Shown piece after piece: positions 16,918 to 25,201 of a DNA stretch of 64,000 nucleotides. Within the stretch, counting starts at the first letter, position 1; each line of letters opens with the position of its first letter. Position numbers and translations under genes: made by a program. Under the pieces are notes generated by a model, which worked only from the letters and a program-made list of their open reading frames with translations, was not told the DNA's origin and did not search any database. Source of the DNA: Halalkalibacter sp. APA_J-10(15) (lineage in GTDB: Bacteria > Bacillota > Bacilli > Bacillales > Bacillaceae_D); contig NZ_JALKEV010000001.1 in NCBI RefSeq assembly GCF_023017105.1, positions 496,001-560,000 of the forward strand, given 5' to 3'.

Positions 16918-17990
16918 GTACAGTATTATCAAGTGTAACGAAAGTGTTTGGAAAAACGACGGCTTTATCTGCTGTTGATATGACCATTAATGATGGTGAA
17001 TTCGTTGCGATTGTTGGTCCGTCTGGTTGTGGGAAAACGACGCTGCTACGCTTGTTAGCTGGGTTTGATTCTCCTACTTCTGGTGAAATTGAAATGAATA
17101 CAGAAGTCGTTGCGAATGCACGACGAATTGTTCGTCCTGAGAAACGGAATATAGGTATGGTCTTTCAATCCTTTGCCCTTTGGCCGCATTTAAAGGTGAA
17201 GGAGCAAGTTCTATTTCCATTACAGCATCATCGCTTTGTAGATAAGGAGCTTAAGCGTCATAGTGAGGAACGAGTCATAGAGATGCTGAAGCTTGTCGGA
17301 CTTGCGGATTACGCACAACGCATGCCGAACGAATTATCAGGTGGTCAGAAGCAACGAGTAGCCATTGCTCGAGCTCTAGCCCCGAAGCCCGCATTGCTAT
17401 TAATGGATGAACCGTTAAGTAGTTTAGATGCAGAGCTGAGAATGGAGCTTAGAAAAGAAATCCAGACGATTCACCGAATGATGAATACGGCGATTGTGTA
17501 CGTGACACATGATCAAGCTGAGGCATTGGCAATGGCTGATAAAATTGTTGTCATGAAGGATGGACAAATCGAGCAATTCGGTTCCCCAGAAGAGGTTTAT
17601 ATGAATCCGAAGACGCCGTTTGTTGCTACATTTGTAGGAAAGGCGAATTTAATTCAAGGGAAATGGCTAGGAGATGCATTTAAGCCGTTTCATGATGAAC
17701 AGGTTCTTTGGATCGCTTCTGATGTGACCGACGAAATGAAGAGGCATGATGTGTTACCGGTACGACCAGAGCAATTCACTATTTCTCGATCAGGTAATGG
17801 ATTGAGGGGAATCGTACGTAATGTGATGTTTCAAGGGAAGGAATTTCACTACTCAGTTGATGTAAATGGCCAGCTTTTAAATGTGCATAGTGATTATAGC
17901 TCAAAAGTAGAAGTTGGAGACGAGGTAGTACTAGCTCATACGAGTTATACAAACGAGAGAATGCCAGCAGAAGAAATCCCATCCTACTAG
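16914..17990 (+). CDS. FbpC-type ABC transporter ATP-binding protein
   Basis: 358 residues. Walker A GPSGCGKTT near residue 38, Q-loop VFQSFALWPH, signature LSGGQKQRVAIARAL near 142, Walker B LLLMDEPLSSLD and switch VTHDQAEA are all intact. A C-terminal TOBE-like regulatory domain follows (RPEQFTISRSGNGLRG). Last gene of the operon, four-base overlap with the permease, and a strong terminator follows. Energises import of the operon's substrate. Confidence 0.92.
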   Translation: MSTVLSSVTKVFGKTTALSAVDMTINDGEFVAIVGPSGCGKTTLLRLLAGFDSPTSGEIEMNTEVVANARRIVRPEKRNIGMVFQSFALWPHLKVKEQVLFPLQHHRFVDKELKRHSEERVIEMLKLVGLADYAQRMPNELSGGQKQRVAIARALAPKPALLLMDEPLSSLDAELRMELRKEIQTIHRMMNTAIVYVTHDQAEALAMADKIVVMKDGQIEQFGSPEEVYMNPKTPFVATFVGKANLIQGKWLGDAFKPFHDEQVLWIASDVTDEMKRHDVLPVRPEQFTISRSGNGLRGIVRNVMFQGKEFHYSVDVNGQLLNVHSDYSSKVEVGDEVVLAHTSYTNERMPAEEIPSY

Positions 17991-17997
17991 CGAATAG

Positions 17998-18039
17998 AAA
18001 AAGCACCACAGCTCTAAGTCGAGCTGTGGTGCTTTTTCA
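17998..18039. terminator. Strong bidirectional terminator
   Basis: A 17-bp arm beginning AAAAAGCACCACAGCTC pairs with its complement around a six-base loop and ends in TTTTTC; A-run and T-run make it work on both strands. It closes the FbpABC operon and may also serve the minus-strand cupin gene. Confidence 0.9.
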
Positions 18040-18079
18040 CATATAAATAAATAAGTGCAAATAGTTATAAGTTTAGTCA

Positions 18080-18649
18080 TTATTTTTTAACGTACTTCGC
18101 TATTAATTGCTGATCGACCCCCATTCTTTTCGCTTTTTTGGCGAGACGATCAAGCATAAATCTTTGGACAAGCTTAGGAACTTGTACGAGACGAGTATCT
18201 TGCATATCAAGTGCGAGAGCAGTATACATCGGGTTTTTGAGTGTCCCCTTCTTCTCGTCCATTTCCCCATCAGCAGCGAGTCCATAAATGATTCTCATTG
18301 ACGTTTCAAAGTTATTTGCAGGAGTTAATTTGACTCTAAAAGTAACAGGGTGCTTTTCAGAAGCATTTAAAAAGGCATGATGAGTTTCCTTTTCTACAGT
18401 GAAGCTTTCTCTAGGCTGTAAGATTACTTCTTTGTTAGCAAGTAAAATTTTCAACTCACCATCTACTGTTTCGAACGTTTCTTCAAATTGTCGGTGATAA
18501 TGTAGCGGAGGCCCTTCTCCTTTTGGCGGTAGAAAAACCTCGATATATTCATATTTCCCACCGGTTTCCTCACTAGATTTAAGGAAGGTAATTTCTTCTC
18601 CTGTAATCGCATGAACAATCGTTTTGTTGTAGTTTGGTTCAGCTGTCAT
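18080..18649 (-). CDS. Cupin-domain protein
   Basis: 189 residues with one clear cupin barrel. GPPLHYHRQFEETFETVDGE around residues 50-70 holds the HxH...E metal-ligand pattern of motif 1, and HHAFLNAS near 92 the motif 2 His. The C-terminal 70 residues are helical and basic and not recognised. Start ATG 18649 follows AGGAGAAAG. It stands alone, convergent with the FbpABC operon. Likely a metal-binding dioxygenase-like or sensor protein; no substrate can be named. Confidence 0.75.
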   Translation of the reverse strand: MTAEPNYNKTIVHAITGEEITFLKSSEETGGKYEYIEVFLPPKGEGPPLHYHRQFEETFETVDGELKILLANKEVILQPRESFTVEKETHHAFLNASEKHPVTFRVKLTPANNFETSMRIIYGLAADGEMDEKKGTLKNPMYTALALDMQDTRLVQVPKLVQRFMLDRLAKKAKRMGVDQQLIAKYVKK

Positions 18650-18913
18650 CTTTCTTCTCCTTTCTAATTCATTCGTTCAGTTATATCTTTCGACTGATAT
18701 AGTGAAAATCCTACATCGTCGCAACAGCTTTCAATAAACTTTAAGAACATTTTAAATTATTTTAAAAAAGTGAATAGTTATATTATTTTAAAATATCTTT
18801 ATATTATGTATACTTACTATTTTATTTACAAAATGAAAGCATTTTAATATACTTTTAAAGTATTTCAGTATATTAATTTTCAGAATATTTTGGAGATGGA
18901 AGGAGTATCCATA

Positions 18914-20443
18914 ATGAAGAAAGCGAAAAAGCAAGGGTTTGTTCTTCGTTCGTTAGATACAATTGAGGTTGTTGGTAATAAACTCCCCCATCCAGTGACA
19001 TTATTCTTTTATTTTGCTTTAGCTATTGTAGTGTTATCGGCTATTTTTTCACTGGTTGGTTTACAAGTGCAAGATCCACTTAATGAAGGGGAGATCATTG
19101 AGGTTAAGAACTTACTAAGCGCTGAAGGAATTTCTTATATGTTCACAAGTGCAGTAGCCAATTTTACAGGTTTTGCCCCGCTTGGTACGGTCCTTGTAAC
19201 GATGCTAGGGATTGGGATTGCGGAGCGTTCTGGTTTAATTAGTGCGATGCTGCGCGGGCTTGTTACGTCTGTTCCGAAGCAGCTTTTAACGGCTGCACTC
19301 GTCTTTGGTGGTATTATGTCAAGTATGGCAGCGGATGCAGGCTATGTTGTATTAACACCGCTTGGTGCGGTTCTTTTTGCAGGTTTAGGGAGACATCCAT
19401 TAGCGGGACTAGCTGCCGCTTTTGCAGGGGTTTCAGCTGGTTATAGTGCGAATCTCTTACTGACATCACTTGATCCGCTATTAGGTTCATTGGCACAAGA
19501 AGCAGCGGCAACCTTTGATCCAGGTTATGCGGAAACGATGAACTATGCGATGAACTGGTATTTTATGATTGCTTCTGTGTTTGTGTTAACGATTGTGGGA
19601 ACGTTTGTGACGGAGAAAATTGTTGAACCACGGCTAGGAACATTTAAAGGTCAAGTAGAAGAAGAGGTCAATTATTTGAAAGCCGAAGAAAAGAAAGGCT
19701 TATGGGGGGCACTTATAGCATTTGTTGTTACATGTGCAGCTTTAGCTCTACTCATTGTTCCTGAATGGGGACCGATGAGAGGTGAAGATGGTGCGGTTAT
19801 TAGCTCACCGTTCTTTTCATCACTTGTACCTGTTATTTTAATTATGTTCTTCATTCCTGGTTTGGTGTACGGGAAGCTAACGAAAACGATTAAGGATGAT
19901 AAGGATGTTGCCAATCAATTGTCTGATACGATGGCGACAATGGGTGCGTATATCGTCCTAGCATTTGCAGCAGGTCAATTTGTCGCTTATTTTAACGAAA
20001 CGAATCTCGGTCAAATCTTAGCGATTAAAGGTGCTGAATTCTTGGAGAATACAGGATTTACCGGAATTCCACTTATTTTGACGTTTATTGTTGTAGCTGG
20101 GTTTATTAATATATTTATCGGAAGTGCCTCAGCAAAATGGGCGATAATGGCACCTGTGTTTGTACCGATGATGATGGGTGTTGGCTACTCGCCTGAATTA
20201 ACATTAATTGCTTATCGAATTGCCGATTCGACGACAAATATTATCTCACCTTTAATGCCGTACTTTGCTATCGTAATTGCCTTTGCGCAAAAGTATGACA
20301 AAAAGGTTGGGATCGGAACCTTGATTTCAACGATGCTTCCTTATTCAATTGCTTTTTCGATCGTTTGGATCATTATGTTAATTGTCTGGATGACATTAGG
20401 TATTGATTTAGGACCTGGATCACCGATTTATTATACAAATTAA
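18914..20443 (+). CDS. AbgT-family transporter (p-aminobenzoyl-glutamate type)
   Basis: About 509 residues and roughly eleven membrane segments. NKLPHPVTLFFYFALAIVVL at the start, GFAPLGTVLVTMLGIGIAER, and FINIFIGSASAKWAIMAPVF followed by TTNIISPLMPYF are hallmark AbgT blocks including hairpin and Ser/Asn-rich motifs. Family members import p-aminobenzoyl-glutamate or export sulfonamides (AbgT/MtrF), driven by ion gradients. The start is placed at ATG 18914 because GGAAGGAG lies nine bases upstream; ATG 18890 lies in front of that site. No abgA/B peptidase gene is nearby, so an efflux role is equally possible. Confidence 0.9.
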   Translation: MKKAKKQGFVLRSLDTIEVVGNKLPHPVTLFFYFALAIVVLSAIFSLVGLQVQDPLNEGEIIEVKNLLSAEGISYMFTSAVANFTGFAPLGTVLVTMLGIGIAERSGLISAMLRGLVTSVPKQLLTAALVFGGIMSSMAADAGYVVLTPLGAVLFAGLGRHPLAGLAAAFAGVSAGYSANLLLTSLDPLLGSLAQEAAATFDPGYAETMNYAMNWYFMIASVFVLTIVGTFVTEKIVEPRLGTFKGQVEEEVNYLKAEEKKGLWGALIAFVVTCAALALLIVPEWGPMRGEDGAVISSPFFSSLVPVILIMFFIPGLVYGKLTKTIKDDKDVANQLSDTMATMGAYIVLAFAAGQFVAYFNETNLGQILAIKGAEFLENTGFTGIPLILTFIVVAGFINIFIGSASAKWAIMAPVFVPMMMGVGYSPELTLIAYRIADSTTNIISPLMPYFAIVIAFAQKYDKKVGIGTLISTMLPYSIAFSIVWIIMLIVWMTLGIDLGPGSPIYYTN

Positions 20444-20463
20444 ATAAAATAAGCGTAACGCTG

Positions 20464-20512
20464 AAGGCCACTGAAAAAGGTTGATTTTAACTTTTTCAAT
20501 GGCCTTTTTTTG
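20464..20512. terminator. Terminator-like hairpin of the dispersed GGCACTGAAAAAGTT family
   Basis: AAGGCCACTGAAAAAGGTT pairs with AACTTTTTCAATGGCC and is followed by TTTTTTTG. It closes the AbgT gene and directly precedes repeat cassette C. Seven or eight related hairpins occur in the window. Confidence 0.85.
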
Positions 20513-20520
20513 TATCAAAC

Positions 20521-20697
20521 GGAACCTCATTCCGTTAAAGGGAAGAAATACGTCATTTAAGCATATGAAGAGGAACCTCATTCCGCTAATACGTCAAAAG
20601 AAGACAAAAAGGAAGCCCAAACGGTCAAATAGCGGAACGAGGATCCGAAAGTCTAGTCAAAAAAGGCTTCATCAAGCAAATAGCGGAATGAGGTTCC
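20521..20697. repeat. Intergenic repeat cassette C (four GGAA/TTCC units)
   Basis: Units start at 20521 (GGAACCTCATTCC), 20572 (GGAACCTCATTCC), 20634 (GGAACGAGGATCC) and 20685 (GGAATGAGGTTCC): spacings 51, 62 and 51 bases, identical to cassette B 10 kb away. The two halves are in inverted orientation. The linkers share GGAAGAAATA and CCGCTAATACGTCAAAAGA with cassette B. Confidence 0.88.
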
Positions 20698-20761
20698 ACG
20701 AAGAATACCAAAGCGGATGCTCGTGTGACGTCGGCTCCGAATAGTACACTATGATCATGCA

Positions 20762-20794
20762 AATAAGAAAAGCTACTAACGAGCTTTTCTTATT
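20762..20794. terminator. Terminator hairpin of sspH
   Basis: A perfect 13-bp stem, AATAAGAAAAGCT (20762-20774) with AGCTTTTCTTATT (20782-20794), around a seven-base loop. It overlaps the sspH stop codon on the minus strand. Confidence 0.65.
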
Positions 20795-20969
20795 CTTCTG
20801 TTAGTTCGCTAATGGCCACGCTTTGCTTTTGATCTGGGTTGTCAATTGGGTGGATCGTTGCTTTTCCGTTGCTGCGGTCAACATGCTCAATGTAAATCTT
20901 TTGACCGTTGTGTATAACTGGAATCATTGTTTCAGAAGAAGATATTTCTTGTGCTCGTTCTGTTTCCAT
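20790..20969 (-). CDS. sspH: H-type small acid-soluble spore protein
   Basis: A 59-residue protein starting at minus-strand ATG 20969, nine bases behind a perfect AGGAGG. METERAQEISSSETMIPV is followed by IYIEHVDRSNGKATIHPIDN and ends ISELTEE. The blocks RAQEI, YIEHVD, ATIHPIDNP and the acidic C-terminus match the H-type SASP family (B. subtilis SspH). Such proteins are made in the forespore and packed in the spore core, so the organism is expected to sporulate. Forespore sigma-G control is expected from the family; I could not identify the promoter with confidence. Confidence 0.85.
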   Translation of the reverse strand: METERAQEISSSETMIPVIHNGQKIYIEHVDRSNGKATIHPIDNPDQKQSVAISELTEE

Positions 20970-21038
20970 GACATTAACCTCCTAAATGGTTGTACCTTTA
21001 CTATTTATCAATCTGACGGAGGTTATGCATGTGAATCG

Positions 21039-22592
21039 TTATAAGTTGAACGTAGTAGGCATTTTAATTGTGTTTCTTTCTTCTTTTGCTTCATATAGTA
21101 ACTGATCTGCTTCAAGAAGTAGCTTGTCAAACGTGTCATTCCCTTTTTTTGTAGAAAGACCAATACTTACGGTAAGCTTAATCGTAGCAGTTAATTCCGT
21201 GCGTTCAAACGTTTGCTGAATCGTCTTAGCTGTTTCATAGGCTTGATCTAATGATGTTTTCGGTAATGTGACCGCAAACTCCTCACCACCAATACGACCA
21301 AAAATCTTATCGTGCCCTAATAAATCACTACAGATTGTTGCGAATTGGTGCAATACTTGATCACCAACGTTATGGCCGTACGTATCATTAATCGATTTGA
21401 AAAAGTCGATATCAATGATCATAAGGGAAAAAGAGGTTTGTTCCTCAAGTGACTTAGAAAACGCTCTTTTTGATAAATCGACAAAATGACGACGGTTGTG
21501 AACTCTTGTTAGATAATCTGTAGTTGCTTGAATAAAGAGGCGCTTCTCTGTCCATTTTCGCGATGTAATATCCATTAACGTTGTTAAGTGACCGATGAAT
21601 TGTCCTTTGTAATTCTTCAATGGCGAAACTGATACTTCATAATAGATTTTAGAGTCAGGTGTAACTTCAATTTGAACTTCTCTTAAGCTAGAGTAGCTTT
21701 TCTTCCATTGCTCATATTCATCTAATTGTTCATGCCAATTTTGTCCTATTGTAAGTGAATCTTGTCCGAAGTTTCGAAAATCTTGTGTGATGATCTCTTT
21801 CGCTGAGGGATTTTGATCGATTAGTGTTCCTGAAATATCAGTAACGATAACACCGCTCTTCATCTTTTCAATGAGCTGATCCCTAGCGATTGGCCATATA
21901 TAAAAGAGTCTGTAGCGAAAAAGACCCCATGCAATGAAAAGGCCACTGAAAATAAGTACGATCGAAGTTGGAGCAAATGGTGCAAATGGATTGAAGCCCA
22001 ATAAATCCAAGAGCATCGAAATAACTGGAATTAACAGTCCGATTAATAATATGGCATATTGCCGATTAAAAGGGTGTATAGAATGTTTATAAGCACGATA
22101 TAAAATGAAAAAGCTAATACATATCAAAAAATACGCATAAACAATGAAAAGAAGGCTTAATATCGTTCGCTCATATTGAATAAAAGATAAGGAACCAGCC
22201 TGTTCTAGTGAAACAGTTGTATGCAAAAGAAAATGGTAGTCGTTAGTCCATATAAGGATGGGTGTTAAAATAAGCGGAAGACTAATCGGAACAAGGTATT
22301 TTCCTTGAAACCATTTACTGTACCCGCAATATTGAAGAGCAAAGATGAAATAGCAATAGGCTGAACCATAAACGCCCAGCTGAGAAAAACGCATCCAGAA
22401 TTTCTTCGCTTCAAAGCTTTCAACAAGTATTTCAAATGTATAGCCAAACGACCAAACTAGGGCACAAGTCATTAGCCAAGCAAAGGAACGCGATCCATTA
22501 GCATGATGGTTGCGTAAAGCATATATAATTAATAGTATTGAGATGATTGATGACGATGTTAATATAAAGTGATGTGGCGTATCGAAATTCAT
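21039..22592 (-). CDS. 7TM sensor diguanylate cyclase (GGDEF)
   Basis: 517 residues. About seven membrane segments in residues 8-220 resemble the N-terminal 7TM region of histidine-kinase-type sensors. A PAS-like segment follows (about 235-345), then a GGDEF domain from DYLTRVHNRRHF to the end. The active-site signature is GGEEF near residue 428, so it should be able to make cyclic di-GMP; no EAL domain is present. An RxxD inhibitory site is not obvious. ATG 22592 follows GGGAGAATC. The sensed signal is unknown. Confidence 0.9.
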   Translation of the reverse strand: MNFDTPHHFILTSSSIISILLIIYALRNHHANGSRSFAWLMTCALVWSFGYTFEILVESFEAKKFWMRFSQLGVYGSAYCYFIFALQYCGYSKWFQGKYLVPISLPLILTPILIWTNDYHFLLHTTVSLEQAGSLSFIQYERTILSLLFIVYAYFLICISFFILYRAYKHSIHPFNRQYAILLIGLLIPVISMLLDLLGFNPFAPFAPTSIVLIFSGLFIAWGLFRYRLFYIWPIARDQLIEKMKSGVIVTDISGTLIDQNPSAKEIITQDFRNFGQDSLTIGQNWHEQLDEYEQWKKSYSSLREVQIEVTPDSKIYYEVSVSPLKNYKGQFIGHLTTLMDITSRKWTEKRLFIQATTDYLTRVHNRRHFVDLSKRAFSKSLEEQTSFSLMIIDIDFFKSINDTYGHNVGDQVLHQFATICSDLLGHDKIFGRIGGEEFAVTLPKTSLDQAYETAKTIQQTFERTELTATIKLTVSIGLSTKKGNDTFDKLLLEADQLLYEAKEERNTIKMPTTFNL

Positions 22593-22767
22593 GTCGATTC
22601 TCCCATATTAAAGTAATAATCATGTGAAAATGAATAAATGTAGTTCAATTTCACTAACGTCTCTATCATATATGATCTATGTGTGTTTATCCATTGAAAT
22701 GTGTGTGGAAAGAACTAAGACCTTTAAATAAAAAGAGATATTATGAGCTAGTAAGGAGATGGAGAGG

Positions 22768-23559
22768 ATGATGAGAATGGAATGGACCCGGTTAAAATCA
22801 GGCTTAAGAGAGGATCATCTCGCTAATCGCTTAAAGCATAACCCGAAAATTTTAGAGCTTCATTTGAACGAGGAGGACATGTATCAACCTAGTCGCCTTA
22901 TTGATACGATAAATTGGATACAGAGTCAAGGGACAACGGTCTACCTTCATCATCCTTCTAAGTATAAAGGCCACTATTTAGATATTATTAGTCATGATAA
23001 GGAAAGAAGAGATTTTTACGATTGGTCATCAAAAGTACTTGCTACTATTTGTGGGAAAACGAATGTGAAATGCGTGATTCATTGCCATTATGCTAACTCG
23101 GAAAGCTCAAGAGGTATTGATGATCAGGTCAAACGGTGGAATGTACGTAAGCGTATTGAAGAAATATTATCAATTCATCCGACATGTTTTTTATGGGAAG
23201 ATACAATAGGAGGGATCTTTTCGGCTGAAAACCCTCATTTACACGAAGAAATCATCGAGCCATTGAATTTACCCCTAACGATTGATATTAGTCATTCATT
23301 CATAGCTTTAAACGGATCTAATGAACGACTCCGAAAACATCTTGAAAATTACGCTTTTTATGCCCAGTACTATCATGTGGTGGACAGTAAGGGCCTAAAC
23401 CACGATTCATTGCCACTTGGTGAAGGGAACATTGATTGGAAGATGGTCAAGCCATTTGTAGTCGATACGGATTTTATCTTTGAGATTGGATTAAGTGATT
23501 CAGACCATTTGGATTGTAGCCCGATGCTTGCGAGTGCGGCGTATTTTGCGAAGGTCTAA
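22768..23559 (+). CDS. TIM-barrel xylose-isomerase-like protein
   Basis: About 263 residues. Blocks ILELHLNEED, VYLHHPSKYKGHYLD, CVIHCHYAN, CFLWEDTIGGIF, LTIDISHSF, YYHVVDSKGLNHDSLPLGEG and FIFEIG fit the AP-endonuclease-2/xylose-isomerase-like TIM-barrel group, with His, Glu and Asp metal-ligand candidates and the family's HxxD...GxG segment. Several ATGs cluster at the start (22759, 22768, 22771, 22777); AAGGAG (22753-22758) favours 22768. It stands alone. It shares family but little obvious sequence with the TIM-barrel protein at 12507. Function unknown. Confidence 0.65.
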   Translation: MMRMEWTRLKSGLREDHLANRLKHNPKILELHLNEEDMYQPSRLIDTINWIQSQGTTVYLHHPSKYKGHYLDIISHDKERRDFYDWSSKVLATICGKTNVKCVIHCHYANSESSRGIDDQVKRWNVRKRIEEILSIHPTCFLWEDTIGGIFSAENPHLHEEIIEPLNLPLTIDISHSFIALNGSNERLRKHLENYAFYAQYYHVVDSKGLNHDSLPLGEGNIDWKMVKPFVVDTDFIFEIGLSDSDHLDCSPMLASAAYFAKV

Positions 23560-23642
23560 TCTAGTTGGACAGTAGCTTAGGCTCTAAGAGCTCAAGGGGG
23601 GGATAGAAGTGGACTATTTCTGAATCAGTCTTAGCAACGTAG

Positions 23643-23769
23643 AGAATCCTCATTTCGCTATATAGTGGGAATAGGGCTAGAAAGTGAATGAAAGGAATCC
23701 TCATCACACTAATTCGATCGTAGTTGAGAAAACTGCGATTGAAAAGGTTAAATAGCGGAATGAGGAAAC
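23643..23769. repeat. Degenerate intergenic repeat cassette D (three recognisable units)
   Basis: Unit remnants start at 23643 (AGAATCCTCATTTC), 23694 (GGAATCCTCATCAC) and 23757 (GGAATGAGGAAAC), spaced 51 and 63 bases as in the intact cassettes. The fourth unit expected near 23808 is not recognisable. The linker contains GGTTAAATAGC as in cassettes B and E. Confidence 0.65.
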
Positions 23770-23834
23770 GATTCACGTTCACGCTAATCGCAATGACTAC
23801 GAACGAAACAATTAAGAATGCTTCAATTTCCTCA

Positions 23835-24233
23835 TTACTCGATAGCCTCTTTTTTCTGTGACTGATCCTTCTTTTCCAAAGGTGTTGGTTCCTTTTTTTC
23901 GTTCATTTGACTTTCACCGTTAAAGCGTGCACCATCTTCTATAATCATTCCGTTCATTTGGGCTTTCCCGGAAAAAGAGCCTCCGGATTGTATTTGTAGT
24001 TTCTCTGTGACGTGAAGGTTTCCTTTGATTGTTCCTGCAATGATGACATTTCTAGCTGAAATTGACGGCTCTACTAAACCATCTTTACCGACGATGACAT
24101 CTCCCTCACTTTCAACCCCTCCAAGTATTTTACCTTCCACTCGTAAGCTTGTTTGTGTCTTAATCGTTCCTTCAATAGTCGTATCAGCACCTATGATCGT
24201 GTCAAATACTTTTGTTTTATCATTTTTAAACAT
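23835..24233 (-). CDS. Bactofilin (polymer-forming cytoskeletal protein)
   Basis: 132 residues. The central part (about 15-105) is a run of short beta-helix repeats typical of bactofilins (DTTIEGTIKTQTSLRVEGKI, then GGVESEGDVIVGKDG, ARNVIIAGTIKGNLHVTEKL). A charged Glu/Lys-rich tail follows. Bactofilins self-assemble into filaments without nucleotide and act as scaffolds for cell-wall enzymes. It is 29 bases downstream of an M23 peptidase gene in the same direction, the pairing known from Helicobacter CcmA/Csd1 and many other bacteria. ATG 24233 follows AAAGGAAGATTC. Confidence 0.93.
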   Translation of the reverse strand: MFKNDKTKVFDTIIGADTTIEGTIKTQTSLRVEGKILGGVESEGDVIVGKDGLVEPSISARNVIIAGTIKGNLHVTEKLQIQSGGSFSGKAQMNGMIIEDGARFNGESQMNEKKEPTPLEKKDQSQKKEAIE

Positions 24234-24262
24234 CGAATCTTCCTTTCTGTGATAGAGCTTCC

Positions 24263-25201
24263 TTACTCGTAATCAAAAAATAGAGTCATATATGGATACG
24301 GATCTACTGGCTCGCCATACTTCCAAATTTCATAATGTAAATGTGGACCTGTACTTCGTCCTGTACTTCCTAGTGAACCAATTATTTCCCCTTTCTTCAC
24401 TTCCTGTCCAGTCTCAACCTTCATTTCCGATAGATGTGCATACAACGTTTCATAGGTTGAAGAATGCTCGATGATAATCGTATTTCCATATCCACCGTAA
24501 TATTGAGCTAACGTGACCGACCCATCTGCTCCGGCATAGATAGGTGTTCCAGTAGGTCCACCTAAATCAATTCCGGAATGAAAGGCTGATGTACGGCGGA
24601 ATGGATCTTCTCTTAGCCCATAATGGGAGGTGATCGTTTGTACGTCAGCAGGCCATGCGGTAGGGACTCTTTTTAATGCTTCACTCATTTCATGAATATC
24701 CGCAATTGTTGTTTGATAGCTTTCAATCAAGCCTTGAAGCGTCAGGTTATCTAGATCAATCTCTTCATTTTCCGTTAATGAATTCGAAACAGGTATGTCA
24801 ATACCTCCACTAGAATCAGAAGAATCTGCTCGTTCGTTAGCTTGCTCGACCGTATCAATGATCTCAGACATATATTCACGCATTTCATTTTCTAGATTGG
24901 CGAGGTTTTGCATTTTTGTCTCATATTCTGTAGTTTCATCTTCTAAAAAAGCTAGATTTAAGCGTAGTGATTCGACCTTTTCCGTATGATACGCTAATTC
25001 ATCACTAAGCATTTCGTTTTCTTGTGTGAGCTGTTCGTTCGTATGTTGGGAGAAAAAGAAAAAAGCTAAAGGGATGAAGATGACTAAAGGAAGTCCAGTT
25101 AAAAGAAAGGACGGAATATTTAGATGAATCACAGGTTTGGATGAGTTCGAAAAAATAATAAAAGACCAGCGGCGGCTATTGAGCCGTTTCTTCCAATTCA
25201 C
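24263..25201 (-). CDS. Membrane-anchored M23 (LytM-type) peptidase
   Basis: 312 residues. One membrane segment at about residues 29-49, then a long coiled coil (about 55-120), then the M23 domain from ITSHYGLREDPF. Metal ligands are visible in HSGIDLG (H and D) and HLHYE near residue 285 (HxH), with GNTIIIEH and YAHLSEM between. It probably cleaves peptidoglycan cross-links outside the membrane. Start GTG 25201 follows AAGGAGGATAAA. It heads the transcript with the bactofilin, which probably positions it. Confidence 0.92.
   Translation of the reverse strand: MNWKKRLNSRRWSFIIFSNSSKPVIHLNIPSFLLTGLPLVIFIPLAFFFFSQHTNEQLTQENEMLSDELAYHTEKVESLRLNLAFLEDETTEYETKMQNLANLENEMREYMSEIIDTVEQANERADSSDSSGGIDIPVSNSLTENEEIDLDNLTLQGLIESYQTTIADIHEMSEALKRVPTAWPADVQTITSHYGLREDPFRRTSAFHSGIDLGGPTGTPIYAGADGSVTLAQYYGGYGNTIIIEHSSTYETLYAHLSEMKVETGQEVKKGEIIGSLGSTGRSTGPHLHYEIWKYGEPVDPYPYMTLFFDYE

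Noticed and set aside
14098-17990. Annotation as an iron(III) uptake system
   Set aside because: The family includes phosphonate and thiamine importers; no Fur-like 19-bp palindrome was seen upstream, while PhoP-like repeats and phosphoesterase genes are present. Kept as an alternative only.
18650-18889. Possible catabolite-response (cre) site in the AT-rich region before AbgT
   Set aside because: ATGAAAGCATTTTAA lacks the central CG and symmetry of a cre site.
20481-20744. Open plus-strand frame of 87 codons across repeat cassette C
   Set aside because: It consists of repeat sequence, has low-complexity Lys/Arg-rich translation and no start signals.
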